Source: Amycolatopsis jejuensis
GTDB taxonomy: Bacteria; Actinomycetota; Actinomycetes; Mycobacteriales; Pseudonocardiaceae
Assembly: GCF_000717335.1 (NCBI RefSeq)
Contig: NZ_JNYZ01000051.1
Location: 1-48,696 of the forward strand
Length of the DNA stretch: 48,696 nt
Reading direction: 5' to 3'
This document shows positions 15,935 to 24,389 of the stretch, one piece after another (the stretch's first letter is position 1; the number at the start of each line of letters is the position of its first letter). A program made the position numbers and the translations under genes. The notes beneath the pieces were generated by a model. It had not been told where the DNA came from and ran no database searches. It was given only the letters and a program-made list of their open reading frames with translations.

Positions 15935-16777
15935 GTGGCGAATCGCGTCGAAGGAAAGATCTGCTTTGTCACCGGCGCCGCCCGCGGGCAGGGCCGGAGT
16001 CATGCGGTCCGGCTCGCCGAGGAGGGCGCCGACATCATCGCCGTGGACCTCGCCGGTCCCATCGCCAGCGTCCCGTACGACCTCGGGACCGCCGGTGACC
16101 TCGCGCAGACCGTCGAGGAAGTCGAGGCACTCGGGCGGAAAATCGTTGCCAGTAAAGCGGATGTGCGGGATGCCGGGGCATTGCAGGCGGCGCTCGACGA
16201 CGGAGTGGCCCGGCTCGGCGGGCTCGACATCGTCTGCGCCAACGCCGGTGTTTTCGGCACCGGCCGCCTGGCAGACCTGGACGACGCCGCCTGGGACGAC
16301 ATGCACGACGTCAACCTCAAGGGGGTATGGCACACGATCAAGGTGTCGATTCCCCATCTGCGGGCGCGGGGAGGCGGTTCGATCATCCTGACCGGCTCCA
16401 CCGGTGGCCAGCGCGCGATGGAGAACGTCGGCCATTACGTGGCCGCGAAACACGGCGTCGTCGGCCTGATGCGCACGGCCGCGCTCGAACTGGGGCCGGA
16501 CAACATCCGCGTCAACGTCGTCCATCCGACCACAGTGGACACCGGCATGATCCAGAACCGGGCGACCTACGACGTGGTCGCCGCGGACCTGCCGGAAGCC
16601 GCGCGGACCCGCGAGGCAGTGGCCCCGCGCTTCCAGTCGATGCACACGCTCCCGGTCCCGTGGGTCGAACCGCGCGACGTCTCGAATGCCGTGCTGTGGC
16701 TGGCCAGTGCGGAATCGCGGTGGGTGACCGGCAGCGAGGTCCGCGTCGACGCGGGCCAGGTCATCAAGCACAGCTGA
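15935..16777 (+). CDS. SDR family oxidoreductase, mycofactocin-coupled type
   Basis: A 280-residue SDR with VTGAARGQGRSHAVRLAEEG, the hallmark of the mycofactocin-coupled (carveol-dehydrogenase-like) subfamily. It also has ADIIAVDL, CANAGVFG, a Ser in TGSTGG, YVAAKHG as the YxxxK motif, and WVTGSEVRVDAGQ at the end. Members hold a non-exchangeable NAD and pass electrons to mycofactocin; that cofactor's genes are not in this window. The GTG at 15935 follows GAAAGGATC. It probably oxidises a secondary alcohol of the imported compound. First gene of the plus-strand operon, 59 bp ahead of the binding-protein gene. Confidence 0.88.
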   Translation: MANRVEGKICFVTGAARGQGRSHAVRLAEEGADIIAVDLAGPIASVPYDLGTAGDLAQTVEEVEALGRKIVASKADVRDAGALQAALDDGVARLGGLDIVCANAGVFGTGRLADLDDAAWDDMHDVNLKGVWHTIKVSIPHLRARGGGSIILTGSTGGQRAMENVGHYVAAKHGVVGLMRTAALELGPDNIRVNVVHPTTVDTGMIQNRATYDVVAADLPEAARTREAVAPRFQSMHTLPVPWVEPRDVSNAVLWLASAESRWVTGSEVRVDAGQVIKHS

Positions 16778-16836
16778 CCAGCAGATCGTCCTGGGGGGGC
16801 GCCTTTCGTCGAAAACGCCAAGGGAACGGAACTACG

Positions 16837-17964
16837 ATGACCGATCGCCGATCGACCAGCCGGGGGCGTCGCAGCAGCGTGGCTGCGGTCGCCCTGCTGT
16901 CCGCCGGGATTCTCGCCGCCTGCAGCCCGAGCGGTGCCAGCAGTACCTCCGGCGGGGAACAAGCAGATGTCGCCGGAGCCAAAGCCTTCATCGCGAAATG
17001 GGAAGCTCCCCAGACCACCTTCGGCCTCCCGCCGATGAAGGCGGCGCCGCCGCGCGGCAAGAGAATTGCGCTGATCCACAACAACACGCCGAATTCGCGC
17101 AGCAACCTCCAAGGGGAACAGGCGGCGGCCGCCGCACTCGGCTGGACCACGATCCCGTTCGTGTTCGACCCGGGCACCCCTACCGGCCTGCAGGACGCGT
17201 ACGCGCAAGCCCTCGCGGCGAACCCGGACGGCGTGGTGACCGCGGGACAGGACCTCAAGGATTTCGCGGCGACGGCACGGCAATTCGCGGCCAAGCAGAT
17301 CCCCGTGGTCACCTCGGCGACCGCGGATCCGGTCGCCCCGCCGCTGATCGCGAACGTGACCGACGGAAACCAGACCGCACTGGCCGCCCGGATCATCGCG
17401 AACTACATCGTCGCGCAGAAGGGCGCGAAGGCGAACGTGGTCATGTTCTCCATTCCTTCCTTCTCGGTGCTGGAAATCTTCGAAAAGTCCTTTGCCGAGG
17501 AATTTCACCGGCGGTGCCCCGGCTGCCCGTTCAAGGCGGTTCCGGTGCAGATCACCGACATCGGCACGAAACTCCCCGCGCAGGTCGTGAGCGCGGTGCA
17601 GGCCGATCCGGGGATCACCTACGCGGTAATGGGTTTCGGGGCCATCAGCACCGGCGTCTCCGCCGCCTTGCGCGCTGCCGGGAGCTCCGAGGTCAAGATT
17701 GCCGGCGAGGCACCGGACCTGCAGAACATCGGCAATCTCCGCACCGGCGCCGAGGACATGTGGGTCGGCTACCCGCTCTTCGGCATGGGCTGGAAATCGA
17801 TCGACGCGCTCGCCCGGCATTTCGCCGGGGAACCCACCGAGGTGGACACGACGTCGGCCGCCCCGTTCCGGATCCTCACGAAGGCGAATGCCCCGCAGCC
17901 GGCGGCGTTGCCGGAGGTCGCGGACTACCCGGACTACTTCAAGAAACTGTGGCACGTCCGATGA
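16837..17964 (+). CDS. ABC transporter substrate-binding lipoprotein (CUT2/ribose-type)
   Basis: A 375-residue exported protein. The N-terminus is basic, then hydrophobic, and ends in a lipobox ILAAC with Cys29, so it should be lipid-anchored outside the membrane. The mature part has the periplasmic-binding-protein type I pattern: KRIALIHNNTPNSRS, GWTTIPFVFDPGTP, DGVVTAGQDLKDFA, IPVVTSATAD and IANYIVAQKGAK. The ligand is not evident. CUT2 systems usually import sugars, but members inside aromatic or steroid clusters import other small molecules. The stop overlaps the ATPase start (ATGA), tying synthesis of the two. Confidence 0.88.
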   Translation: MTDRRSTSRGRRSSVAAVALLSAGILAACSPSGASSTSGGEQADVAGAKAFIAKWEAPQTTFGLPPMKAAPPRGKRIALIHNNTPNSRSNLQGEQAAAAALGWTTIPFVFDPGTPTGLQDAYAQALAANPDGVVTAGQDLKDFAATARQFAAKQIPVVTSATADPVAPPLIANVTDGNQTALAARIIANYIVAQKGAKANVVMFSIPSFSVLEIFEKSFAEEFHRRCPGCPFKAVPVQITDIGTKLPAQVVSAVQADPGITYAVMGFGAISTGVSAALRAAGSSEVKIAGEAPDLQNIGNLRTGAEDMWVGYPLFGMGWKSIDALARHFAGEPTEVDTTSAAPFRILTKANAPQPAALPEVADYPDYFKKLWHVR

Positions 17965-19454
17965 GCGGGCAGGCTCTGGTCGTCGAGCACCTGTCGAAGA
18001 CCTTCGGCGGGGAACACGCGCTTCGCGAGGTCGACTTCGAGGTCCGGCCGGGCGAGGTACACGCCCTGATCGGTGCGAACGGGTCGGGGAAATCGACGCT
18101 GATCAAGATCCTCGCCGGGTTCCACCAGCCCGATCCCGGCGCCCGCGCGTTCCTCGGTGAAACCCCGTTCCCGCTGGGGAGTTCGCCGGACGCCGAAGCA
18201 GGCGGGGTCCGGTTCGTCCATCAGGAGCTCGGCTTGATCGGGACCATGGACGCGGTCGACAACTTCGGCCTCGCCCGCGGTTTCGAGGTCGCGGGCGGGC
18301 GCATCCGCTGGCGGGCCGAACGCCGCAAGGTCGCGAAGCTGCTGGCCCGGCTCGGCGCAGACATCGACGTCCGGGTCCCGGTCGACACCCTGTCGCTGGC
18401 CGAACGCACCATGATCGCCATCGCCCGCGCGATCGACGTGACCCACGGCGACGTGCGTTTCCTCGTCCTCGACGAGCCGACCGCGTCGCTCGGCGGCCCG
18501 GACGCGCGGCGGCTGTACGACGTCGTCGAACGGATCCGGGCAGGCGGCGTCGGCGTCATCATGGTCTCGCACCACCTCGACGAGGTGCTCGGGATCGCCG
18601 ACCGCGTCACGGTGCTGCGGGACGGACGGCGCATCGGCACCTTCGGCAAGGCCGGTCTCGACCGCGACCGGCTGGTCGAGCTGATGACCGGCCGCCGGCT
18701 CGCCGCCACGGAGGTCCCGGCCGTGGCCCGCCGGGACGGGGAGCCGCTGCTTTCCGTGCGGGGGCTGACCGGCCGGGTTCTCGACGGCGTCGACCTCGAC
18801 CTCTGGCCGGGGGAAATCCTCGGCGTCGCCGGGCTGTTCGGCTCGGGACCGGAGGAACTGCCACCGATCCTGCTCGGCCTGCAGCGCCGCCGGGCGGGCA
18901 CGGTCCGCGTGGCAGCGGCCTCACCCGGCCGGATCACCCCGGCCCGCGCCCACCGGCTCGGCCTGTGGTTCGTGTCCGGCGACCGGGCGAAATACGGGCT
19001 CTTCCCGACCTTCTCGGTGGGCGAGAACATCACGATCTCGGACCTGCGGCCCTACGTCCGGACCGGCGTCCTCCGGCGGCGGGCGGAGCAGCTCGGGGCA
19101 CAGGAATGGATGCGCACCTTCGACATCCGGCCCCCGTCGTCCGCGGTGAACATCATGCAGCTCTCCGGCGGGAACCAGCAGAAGGCCGTCCTCGCCAAAG
19201 CCCTCCGGGCCCGGCCCCGGGTCCTCGTGCTGGACGATCCGACCCGCGGGGTGGACGTGGCGGCCAAGGCGGAAATCCACCGCGCGATGGACGAGGTGGC
19301 CGCGAACGGCACCGCCGTCCTGCTGTGCTCGTCCGACCACGACGAACTCGCCCGGCTGTGCGACCGGACCCTGGTGCTGCGCAAGGGCGCCGTCGTCCGC
19401 GAGCTGAGCCGATCCGAAACAAGCGCCGACGTGCTCGGCGACCTGGTCCTGTGA
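17961..19454 (+). CDS. ABC transporter ATP-binding protein with two nucleotide-binding domains (CUT2 type)
   Basis: A 497-residue protein with two ABC domains, as in RbsA/MglA. Domain 1 has Walker A GANGSGKST, a Q-loop FVHQELG, a degenerate signature (TLSLAERTMIAIA) and Walker B FLVLDEPTASLGG. Domain 2 has a degenerate Walker A (GLFGSGPEELP), a clear signature LSGGNQQKAVLAKAL and Walker B VLVLDDPTRGVD. This division of labour is normal for the CUT2 family, in which one site is non-canonical. It energises uptake with the permease encoded 13 bp downstream. Confidence 0.92.
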   Translation: MSGQALVVEHLSKTFGGEHALREVDFEVRPGEVHALIGANGSGKSTLIKILAGFHQPDPGARAFLGETPFPLGSSPDAEAGGVRFVHQELGLIGTMDAVDNFGLARGFEVAGGRIRWRAERRKVAKLLARLGADIDVRVPVDTLSLAERTMIAIARAIDVTHGDVRFLVLDEPTASLGGPDARRLYDVVERIRAGGVGVIMVSHHLDEVLGIADRVTVLRDGRRIGTFGKAGLDRDRLVELMTGRRLAATEVPAVARRDGEPLLSVRGLTGRVLDGVDLDLWPGEILGVAGLFGSGPEELPPILLGLQRRRAGTVRVAAASPGRITPARAHRLGLWFVSGDRAKYGLFPTFSVGENITISDLRPYVRTGVLRRRAEQLGAQEWMRTFDIRPPSSAVNIMQLSGGNQQKAVLAKALRARPRVLVLDDPTRGVDVAAKAEIHRAMDEVAANGTAVLLCSSDHDELARLCDRTLVLRKGAVVRELSRSETSADVLGDLVL

Positions 19455-19467
19455 GGGAGCGAATACC

Positions 19468-20520
19468 GTGAACGAACTGCCCTCGGCGGCCGCAGCGCAG
19501 GCAGTGGCCGATCCGCCGCCCCCGGCCCCGGAGGCGAACCCGCCGGAAACCCGGCGCCGGATCGCCTTCGGGATGGACCGGTTCAGCGGGCTTTACGTAC
19601 TGGCCCTCATCGTCCTGGTGTTCGGCCTGTGGATCCCGGACACGTTCCTGAGCGTCCAGACGCTGAACGGAATCGCGTTGCAGCAGGCCATCACGGCGAT
19701 GGTCGGGCTCGGGCTCATCGCCCCGTACGCGGCCGGCGTTTTCGATCTTTCGGTCGGCAGCATGCTCGGGCTGAGCGTCGTCGTGGTCTGCAAACTGCAG
19801 GCGAGCGGCGTCGACTGGGCGCTGGCCGTGGTACTGACCCTGCTGATGGGCACGCTCGTCGGCGCCGTGAACGGGGCGGTGATCGTCGGCTTGCGGGTCG
19901 ATTCCTTCATCGGCACGCTGGCGATGTCGGCGGTACTCGGCGCGCTCGTCTACTGGGTGTCCGGCAACCAGCAGATCACCACCGGCATTTCCGAGCATTT
20001 CATCCAGCTGGGGCAGGGAAAGCTGCTGGGCATTCCGCTTCCGGTGGTGTACCTTGCCGCCGTCGCCCTGCTCATCGGGTTCGTCACCGAATTCCGCCCG
20101 CTGGGCCGCAAACTGTACGCCACCGGCGGGAATCCGCTGGCCGCCCGCCTCAGCGGGGTGAAAACCGACCGCCTGGTGATCTCGTCCCTGATGCTGTCCG
20201 GCACCATTGCCGCGCTGGCCGGGATCATCTTCGCGGCGATCATCGGCTCGGCCTCCCTCACCGCAGGCCCGCCGTTCCTGCTCCCCGCTTTCGCCGCCGT
20301 GTTCCTCGGGGCGACGCAGATCCACCCCGGCCGGGCGAATGTGCTCGGCACCCTGGTGGCGGTCTTCGTGCTCGGTACCGGGGTGAAGGGCCTGCTGCTG
20401 GTCGGCGCGCAGTTCTGGGTCAGCGATCTGTTCAACGGGCTGACCCTCCTCGTCGCGGTGGCACTGGCGGTCCGGCGCGGCAGGCCACGCGGACGACCCG
20501 GCAGAAAGGACTCCGAATGA
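19468..20520 (+). CDS. ABC transporter permease (CUT2/RbsC-like)
   Basis: A 350-residue membrane protein with a hydrophilic proline/alanine-rich tail of about 40 residues and then about eight to ten hydrophobic helices. Landmarks of the family include GVFDLSVGSMLGLS, a coupling-helix region RPLGRKLYATGGNPLAARLSG and PAFAAVFLGATQIHPGRANVLGT. The GTG start at 19468 is preceded by GAGGGAG. Only one permease gene is present, so it presumably forms a homodimer. Its stop overlaps the next small gene by four bases. Confidence 0.9.
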   Translation: MNELPSAAAAQAVADPPPPAPEANPPETRRRIAFGMDRFSGLYVLALIVLVFGLWIPDTFLSVQTLNGIALQQAITAMVGLGLIAPYAAGVFDLSVGSMLGLSVVVVCKLQASGVDWALAVVLTLLMGTLVGAVNGAVIVGLRVDSFIGTLAMSAVLGALVYWVSGNQQITTGISEHFIQLGQGKLLGIPLPVVYLAAVALLIGFVTEFRPLGRKLYATGGNPLAARLSGVKTDRLVISSLMLSGTIAALAGIIFAAIIGSASLTAGPPFLLPAFAAVFLGATQIHPGRANVLGTLVAVFVLGTGVKGLLLVGAQFWVSDLFNGLTLLVAVALAVRRGRPRGRPGRKDSE

Positions 20521-20888
20521 CCGCGAACGAGCTCAGGGGCATCGCCCGGCTCAGGTTCCACGAGGGCAGGCTCGAGGATTTCCGGCGCCTGGCAAAGGAA
20601 TGCATCGACATTATGCGCGTGAAGGACACCGGGACACTGCAGTACGAGATCTACCTCAGCGACGACGAATCCGAGTGCGTGTTCATCGAGCATTTCCGCG
20701 ATTCCGATGCGTTGCTGGAGCACAACGAGAACGTCGGCGAAGTACTGCAAGCAATGCTGGCCACCGGAACCGTGACCGCCGAGCTCTTCGGCACTCCCAG
20801 CGACCGGTTGAAGGCCGTGTTCGCCGACGCACCGGTCCGCTTTTACCCCCTGTTCCTGTCGTTGCAGAGAAAGGAAAACACCCGATGA
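20517..20888 (+). CDS. Antibiotic biosynthesis monooxygenase (ABM)-like small protein
   Basis: A 123-residue protein with the ferredoxin-like ABM pattern. It opens GIARLRFHEGRLEDFRRLAK, contains DTGTLQYEIYLSDDESECVFIEHFRDSDALLEHN in outline, and ends FYPLFLSLQRK. Family members are cofactor-free monooxygenases or, often, proteins of unknown role. The coupled position between permease and Dabb genes suggests it acts on the imported compound. The ATG at 20517 follows AGAAAGGA. I cannot tell whether it is an enzyme. Confidence 0.78.
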   Translation: MTANELRGIARLRFHEGRLEDFRRLAKECIDIMRVKDTGTLQYEIYLSDDESECVFIEHFRDSDALLEHNENVGEVLQAMLATGTVTAELFGTPSDRLKAVFADAPVRFYPLFLSLQRKENTR

Positions 20889-21202
20889 GCACCGAGGCCC
20901 GGCACCGCCTGTACGTCTGCTGGTCGCTGAACAACCCCGGCAACGAACAGGAGGTCCGCGAACTCTCCGCCGCCATCGCGCGGCAGCGGGACATCCCCGG
21001 CGTACTGTCCATTCAGGACGGGCCGCGCACCAGGCAGGTCGACTGGGAAGGGCCCGAGGACTCCTTCGACTACGCGATGACGCTGACGTTCGACACCTTC
21101 GACTCGGTACGGGCCTACCCGCCGCATCCGATCCACCAGGACCTCGTCGCGCTGATCCTCCGGATCGGTTCGGACATCAAGGGCTTCTGGATCGACCTGT
21201 GA
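20885..21202 (+). CDS. Small alpha/beta-barrel (Dabb-like) protein
   Basis: A 105-residue protein of the stress-responsive A/B barrel (Dabb) type. Segments RLYVCWSLNN, IPGVLSIQDGP, YAMTLTFDTFDSVRAYPPHPIHQDLV and IKGFWIDL follow the usual order, including the central H-P-x-H stretch. Related proteins include olivetolic acid cyclase and small accessory proteins in degradation clusters. It overlaps both neighbours by four bases. Function is unknown, but the paired ABM and Dabb genes recall the EthD-like gene in the opposite operon. Confidence 0.78.
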   Translation: MSTEARHRLYVCWSLNNPGNEQEVRELSAAIARQRDIPGVLSIQDGPRTRQVDWEGPEDSFDYAMTLTFDTFDSVRAYPPHPIHQDLVALILRIGSDIKGFWIDL

Positions 21203-22929
21203 CCGCGCGCCCGGTGGTAGCGGTGCACGAGATCGGGGACTGGGACGAGAGCGCGGACGTCGTCGTGGTCGGCTCCGGAGCGGCGGCGCTGGTCGCCGGG
21301 GTGATGGCGGCCGACGGCGGCGCCCGCGTGATCGCGCTCGAGAAGGCGGCCGAAACCGGCGGAACCACGCGGAAATCCGGTGGCAACGCCTGGGTCCCGG
21401 ACGACCACCGGACGCATCCGCTCGGGCTCGCCGACACCAGGGAAAGCGCGTTGCACTATCTGGCGCGGACTTCCCGGCCGCAGTCGTATTCGCCGCACTC
21501 TCCGTTTCTGGGTCTGCCGGAATGGGAATACGACGGGATCTGCCTGTTTCTCGGCGAAGGCGCCGCAGCGTTCGCCGATCTCGCGGAGAAGGGGGCCCTC
21601 GCCACCGTCCCGCTGCCGGACATCCCGAATTTCTACTCGGCGGTCGACGACGTCGTGCACGGCCGCACGCTGGCGCCGTGCACCCCGGGCGGCGACCCCG
21701 GCGACGGCCCGGAACTGATCCGCCAGCTGACCGGGGCGCTGGAGCAGCGCGGTGGCCGGATCGAGCTCGAACACCGGGTGGTGAGCGTGGTCGCCGACGG
21801 CGAGCGGGTCGTCGGCGTCCTCGCCGAAACCCCGCGCGGACGCCGGGCCGTCCACGCGGCGCGTGCGGTGATCTTCGGGTCCGGCGGCTTCACGCACAAC
21901 GCGGACCTGCGGCGTTCGTACCTCCGCGGTCCGGTGTTCGGCGGCTGCGCGGCGGCCACCAACGAGGGTGACTTCGTGGCGATCGCGCAGTCCCTCGGCG
22001 CCGACCTGCGCAATATGGCCGAATCGTGGAACACGCCGATCCAGCTCGAACGGGCGGTGGCCGGGGATCCGGCGCTGACCGGGACGTTCAGCGTCGTCGG
22101 CGACAGCGTGCTCTGCGTCAACCGCTACGGCCGCCGGACGATGAACGAAAAGACCGTGTACAACGAGGCGACCGGGCCGATGCTGGAATTCGACGGCGCC
22201 CGCTGCGAATACCCGAACATGCTGATGTTCGCGATCTTCGACCAGGCCAATTACGACGGATTCCGCGGCACCCCGTTCGACGGCGGCGCCTTGCCCGCGA
22301 TCGGCGACGACGACAGTCACGTCATCCGGGGCGACACCCTGGAGCAGCTGGCCGGGCGGATCGACGAACGGCTCGCCAGGCTGGCCACCGCCACCGGCGG
22401 ACTGCGGCTCGACGCCGGTTTCACCGGGCAGCTGGCGGCCACGGTCGAGCGGTTCAACGGTTTCGCGCGGCAAGGCCGTGACGACGATTTCCGGCGCGGG
22501 GAAACCGAAGTCGAGCGTTATCTGTACCGGCTGGTGGCCAATGCGATCACGCTGGGGACCGACGCGCAGCTCGGCAGTGGTGCGACCAACCAAGCGGCTT
22601 CCTTCGGCCCCGGCAAGGCGGGGTGGGTGGAACCGGCAGTCACCGGGAATCCGACCATGGCCCCGCTCGCTGCCGATGGTCCGTACTACTCGGTGATTCT
22701 CGCCGCCGGAATGCTCGACACCAAAGGCGGGCCCCGCGTCGACGCGCACAGCCGGGTCCTGACGGTCGGCGGAAACCCCATTCCCGGCCTTTATGCAGTG
22801 GGCAACTGCGCCGCGTCTCCTTCGGGCAAGGCTTACTGGGGCGGCGGGGGCACGCTCGGGCCGATCATCACCTACGCCTGGCGCGCCGGGAAGCACGCCG
22901 CGACCGCTTCCCCGGTAGCGAGTGCCTGA
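21199..22929 (+). CDS. FAD-binding dehydrogenase of the 3-ketosteroid Delta1-dehydrogenase / fumarate reductase family
   Basis: A 576-residue flavoprotein. The FAD motif is ADVVVVGSGAAALVAG (residues about 19-34), followed by EKAAETGGTTRKSGGNAWVPD, typical of KstD-like enzymes. The C-terminal GLYAVGNCAASPSGKAYWGGGG and GPIITYAWRAGKHA complete the FAD site. Such enzymes introduce a double bond next to a ring ketone, often towards aromatisation. Here it may convert an alicyclic ketone to a phenolic ring that is later opened by the MhpB-type dioxygenase; that is inference. The GTG start overlaps the stop of the Dabb gene. Confidence 0.88.
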   Translation: MTARPVVAVHEIGDWDESADVVVVGSGAAALVAGVMAADGGARVIALEKAAETGGTTRKSGGNAWVPDDHRTHPLGLADTRESALHYLARTSRPQSYSPHSPFLGLPEWEYDGICLFLGEGAAAFADLAEKGALATVPLPDIPNFYSAVDDVVHGRTLAPCTPGGDPGDGPELIRQLTGALEQRGGRIELEHRVVSVVADGERVVGVLAETPRGRRAVHAARAVIFGSGGFTHNADLRRSYLRGPVFGGCAAATNEGDFVAIAQSLGADLRNMAESWNTPIQLERAVAGDPALTGTFSVVGDSVLCVNRYGRRTMNEKTVYNEATGPMLEFDGARCEYPNMLMFAIFDQANYDGFRGTPFDGGALPAIGDDDSHVIRGDTLEQLAGRIDERLARLATATGGLRLDAGFTGQLAATVERFNGFARQGRDDDFRRGETEVERYLYRLVANAITLGTDAQLGSGATNQAASFGPGKAGWVEPAVTGNPTMAPLAADGPYYSVILAAGMLDTKGGPRVDAHSRVLTVGGNPIPGLYAVGNCAASPSGKAYWGGGGTLGPIITYAWRAGKHAATASPVASA

Positions 22930-22943
22930 GAGCTGCGGACTGC

Positions 22944-22956
22944 TGGTCTGACAAGT
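22944..22956 (+). promoter_or_regulatory. GntR/FadR-type operator, copy 3
   Basis: TGGTCTGACAAGT lies 15 bp after the KstD-like stop. The surrounding 19 bp (22937-22955) repeat 15747-15765 exactly, which is unlikely by chance and marks it as a regulator-binding site. Confidence 0.65.
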
Positions 22957-23039
22957 GAGGTCTCGTCCCGATGGTGATACGCAGATCCATCCCGGAAACT
23001 GGACAGACAGGCGACAGCACGAAGAAGGTTGGTCCCGCG

Positions 23040-23052
23040 TGGTCCGACAAGA
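23040..23052 (+). promoter_or_regulatory. GntR/FadR-type operator, copy 4, at the regulator's own promoter
   Basis: TGGTCCGACAAGA differs from the other copies by one core base. It overlaps the predicted -35 region of the GntR gene, consistent with autorepression. Confidence 0.65.
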
Positions 23053-23071
23053 CAGGCGTCCGGTGTACGAT
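23044..23071 (+). promoter_or_regulatory. Predicted leaderless promoter of the GntR gene
   Basis: CCGACA at 23044-23049 and TACGAT at 23066-23071 are 16 bp apart. The -10 box ends 7 bp before the ATG at 23079 and no ribosome site is present, so the transcript probably begins at or next to the start codon. Confidence 0.5.
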
Positions 23072-23078
23072 CGGCGGC

Positions 23079-23804
23079 ATGGATTCCGCCCCGCAGTCCC
23101 TCGAGCGCCGCCCGGTCTACGAGCAGGTCGCCGACGCGCTCCGGGAGGCGATCCTCAGCGGGGAGCTGCCGCCGGGCAGCGCCCTGCCGCCCGAGCGCGA
23201 GCTGTCCGAGCGCTTCGGCGTCGGGCGCACCACGGTCCGCGAGGCACTGCGCGCACTGCAGACCAAGGGGCTGGCGGTCGCGGCGGGCCCCACGTCGCCG
23301 TTGCGGGTCGTCGCGCCCGATGCGCTCACCACCGATCCGCTGCGTGACACGCTGGTGCACCTGCTGCGGCTCGGCCGCGTGCCGCTCGACGATCTCATCG
23401 GCCTCCGCATCGCGCTCGAGGGCAGCGGTGCGGAGCATGCCGCGATCCGCACCCCCCGGCCCGACCTCACGGCCGCGCGGGACCAGATCGCGTTCATGCG
23501 CGCGGCAGGCACCGACCTCGAAGCGTTCGAGATCGCGGACGTCCGCTTCCACCTGGAGATCGTCCGGGCGTCGGGCAACCAGGCGCTCACCATCATGATG
23601 CTCGCGGTGCGTGACACGGTGTCCCGGACGTTGCTGTCGCACCTGCAGGCGCTCACCCATCCGCAGCCGGTGATCGCGCAGCTGATCGCCGAGCACGAGG
23701 CCATCCTGCAAGCGGTGATCGACGGCGACGGCGACGCCGCACGGCGCCTGTCCGCCGAGCATTTGCGCGGTTGCGAGGACCTGCGCAACCGCTACACCGA
23801 GTAG
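23079..23804 (+). CDS. GntR family (FadR/FCD type) transcriptional regulator
   Basis: A 241-residue regulator. The winged HTH at residues 12-75 has PVYEQVADALREAILSGELP, PPERELSERFGVGRTTVREALRAL and a wing. The alpha-helical FCD effector domain contains the metal-ligand-type residues Asp and His of ADVRFHLEIVRASGN and the later His in AEHEAILQAV and EHLRGCE. Regulators of this class repress until an acid or acyl-CoA binds. Four operator-like palindromes in the two flanking promoter regions suggest it controls both divergent catabolic operons and itself. The ATG at 23079 is leaderless. Confidence 0.92.
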   Translation: MDSAPQSLERRPVYEQVADALREAILSGELPPGSALPPERELSERFGVGRTTVREALRALQTKGLAVAAGPTSPLRVVAPDALTTDPLRDTLVHLLRLGRVPLDDLIGLRIALEGSGAEHAAIRTPRPDLTAARDQIAFMRAAGTDLEAFEIADVRFHLEIVRASGNQALTIMMLAVRDTVSRTLLSHLQALTHPQPVIAQLIAEHEAILQAVIDGDGDAARRLSAEHLRGCEDLRNRYTE

Positions 23805-23806
23805 CG

Positions 23807-23838
23807 GTGCCGCCGGGTCGTGTACGACCGGGCGGCAC
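23807..23838. terminator. Hairpin between convergent genes, likely bidirectional terminator
   Basis: GTGCCGCCGGGTCGT (23807-23821) pairs with ACGACCGGGCGGCAC (23824-23838) with one mismatch and a 2-nt loop. It lies just after the GntR stop and before the stop of the convergent PEBP gene. No T-tract is present. Confidence 0.65.
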
Positions 23839-23843
23839 CCCCG

Positions 23844-24371
23844 TCAAGCCTCGTACACCGGCACCAGCACCGCCCGCGCCAGCGTGTGACTGAAGAGCGT
23901 GAACCCCAGGAATGCCGGGGTCGCGCCGTCCGGCAGCTGCAACGAGGGGACGTCGACGGCATGCACAACCACGTGGTAGTGATGCACGCCGTGCCCGGCG
24001 GGCGGGGCGGCGCCGAGGTAGCGGCGCAATCCGGCGTCATTGGCGAGCTGCACCGCGCCCTGCGGGAGCTTGCCGCCGGTTTCGTCGCCCGCCCCGGACG
24101 GCAGTTCGGTGACGCCGACGGGAACGTCTGCGACGGCCCAGTGCCAGAATCCGCTCGCCGTGGGGGCATCCGGGTCGTACACGGTCACCGCGAAACTCTG
24201 TGTCCCGGCGGGGAAACCGGACCACGACAGCTGCGGGGAAACGTCTTCCCCGCCGGCGCCGAAGATGCCGCTGCGTTGCGCGGTGGGCAAAGTCCGGCCG
24301 TCGGCGACGTCGGCACTGCGCAGGGCGAAGGACGGAACGGGCGGAAGGTCACGGTAAGGGTTGCGGCTCAT
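23844..24371 (-). CDS. YbhB/YbcL family PEBP-like protein
   Basis: A 175-residue phosphatidylethanolamine-binding-protein homologue. Landmarks are [14 protein letters not shown], the ligand-pocket motif [17 protein letters not shown], and [13 protein letters not shown]. No signal peptide is seen, so it is probably cytoplasmic. Bacterial members have no well-defined enzymatic role. It lies 18 bp downstream of the frameshifted alcohol dehydrogenase in the same direction and probably shares its transcript. The ATG at 24371 is the only good start. Confidence 0.88.
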   Translation of the reverse strand: MSRNPYRDLPPVPSFALRSADVADGRTLPTAQRSGIFGAGGEDVSPQLSWSGFPAGTQSFAVTVYDPDAPTASGFWHWAVADVPVGVTELPSGAGDETGGKLPQGAVQLANDAGLRRYLGAAPPAGHGVHHYHVVVHAVDVPSLQLPDGATPAFLGFTLFSHTLARAVLVPVYEA

Positions 24372-24389
24372 GGGATTCTCCTGGAGGGA

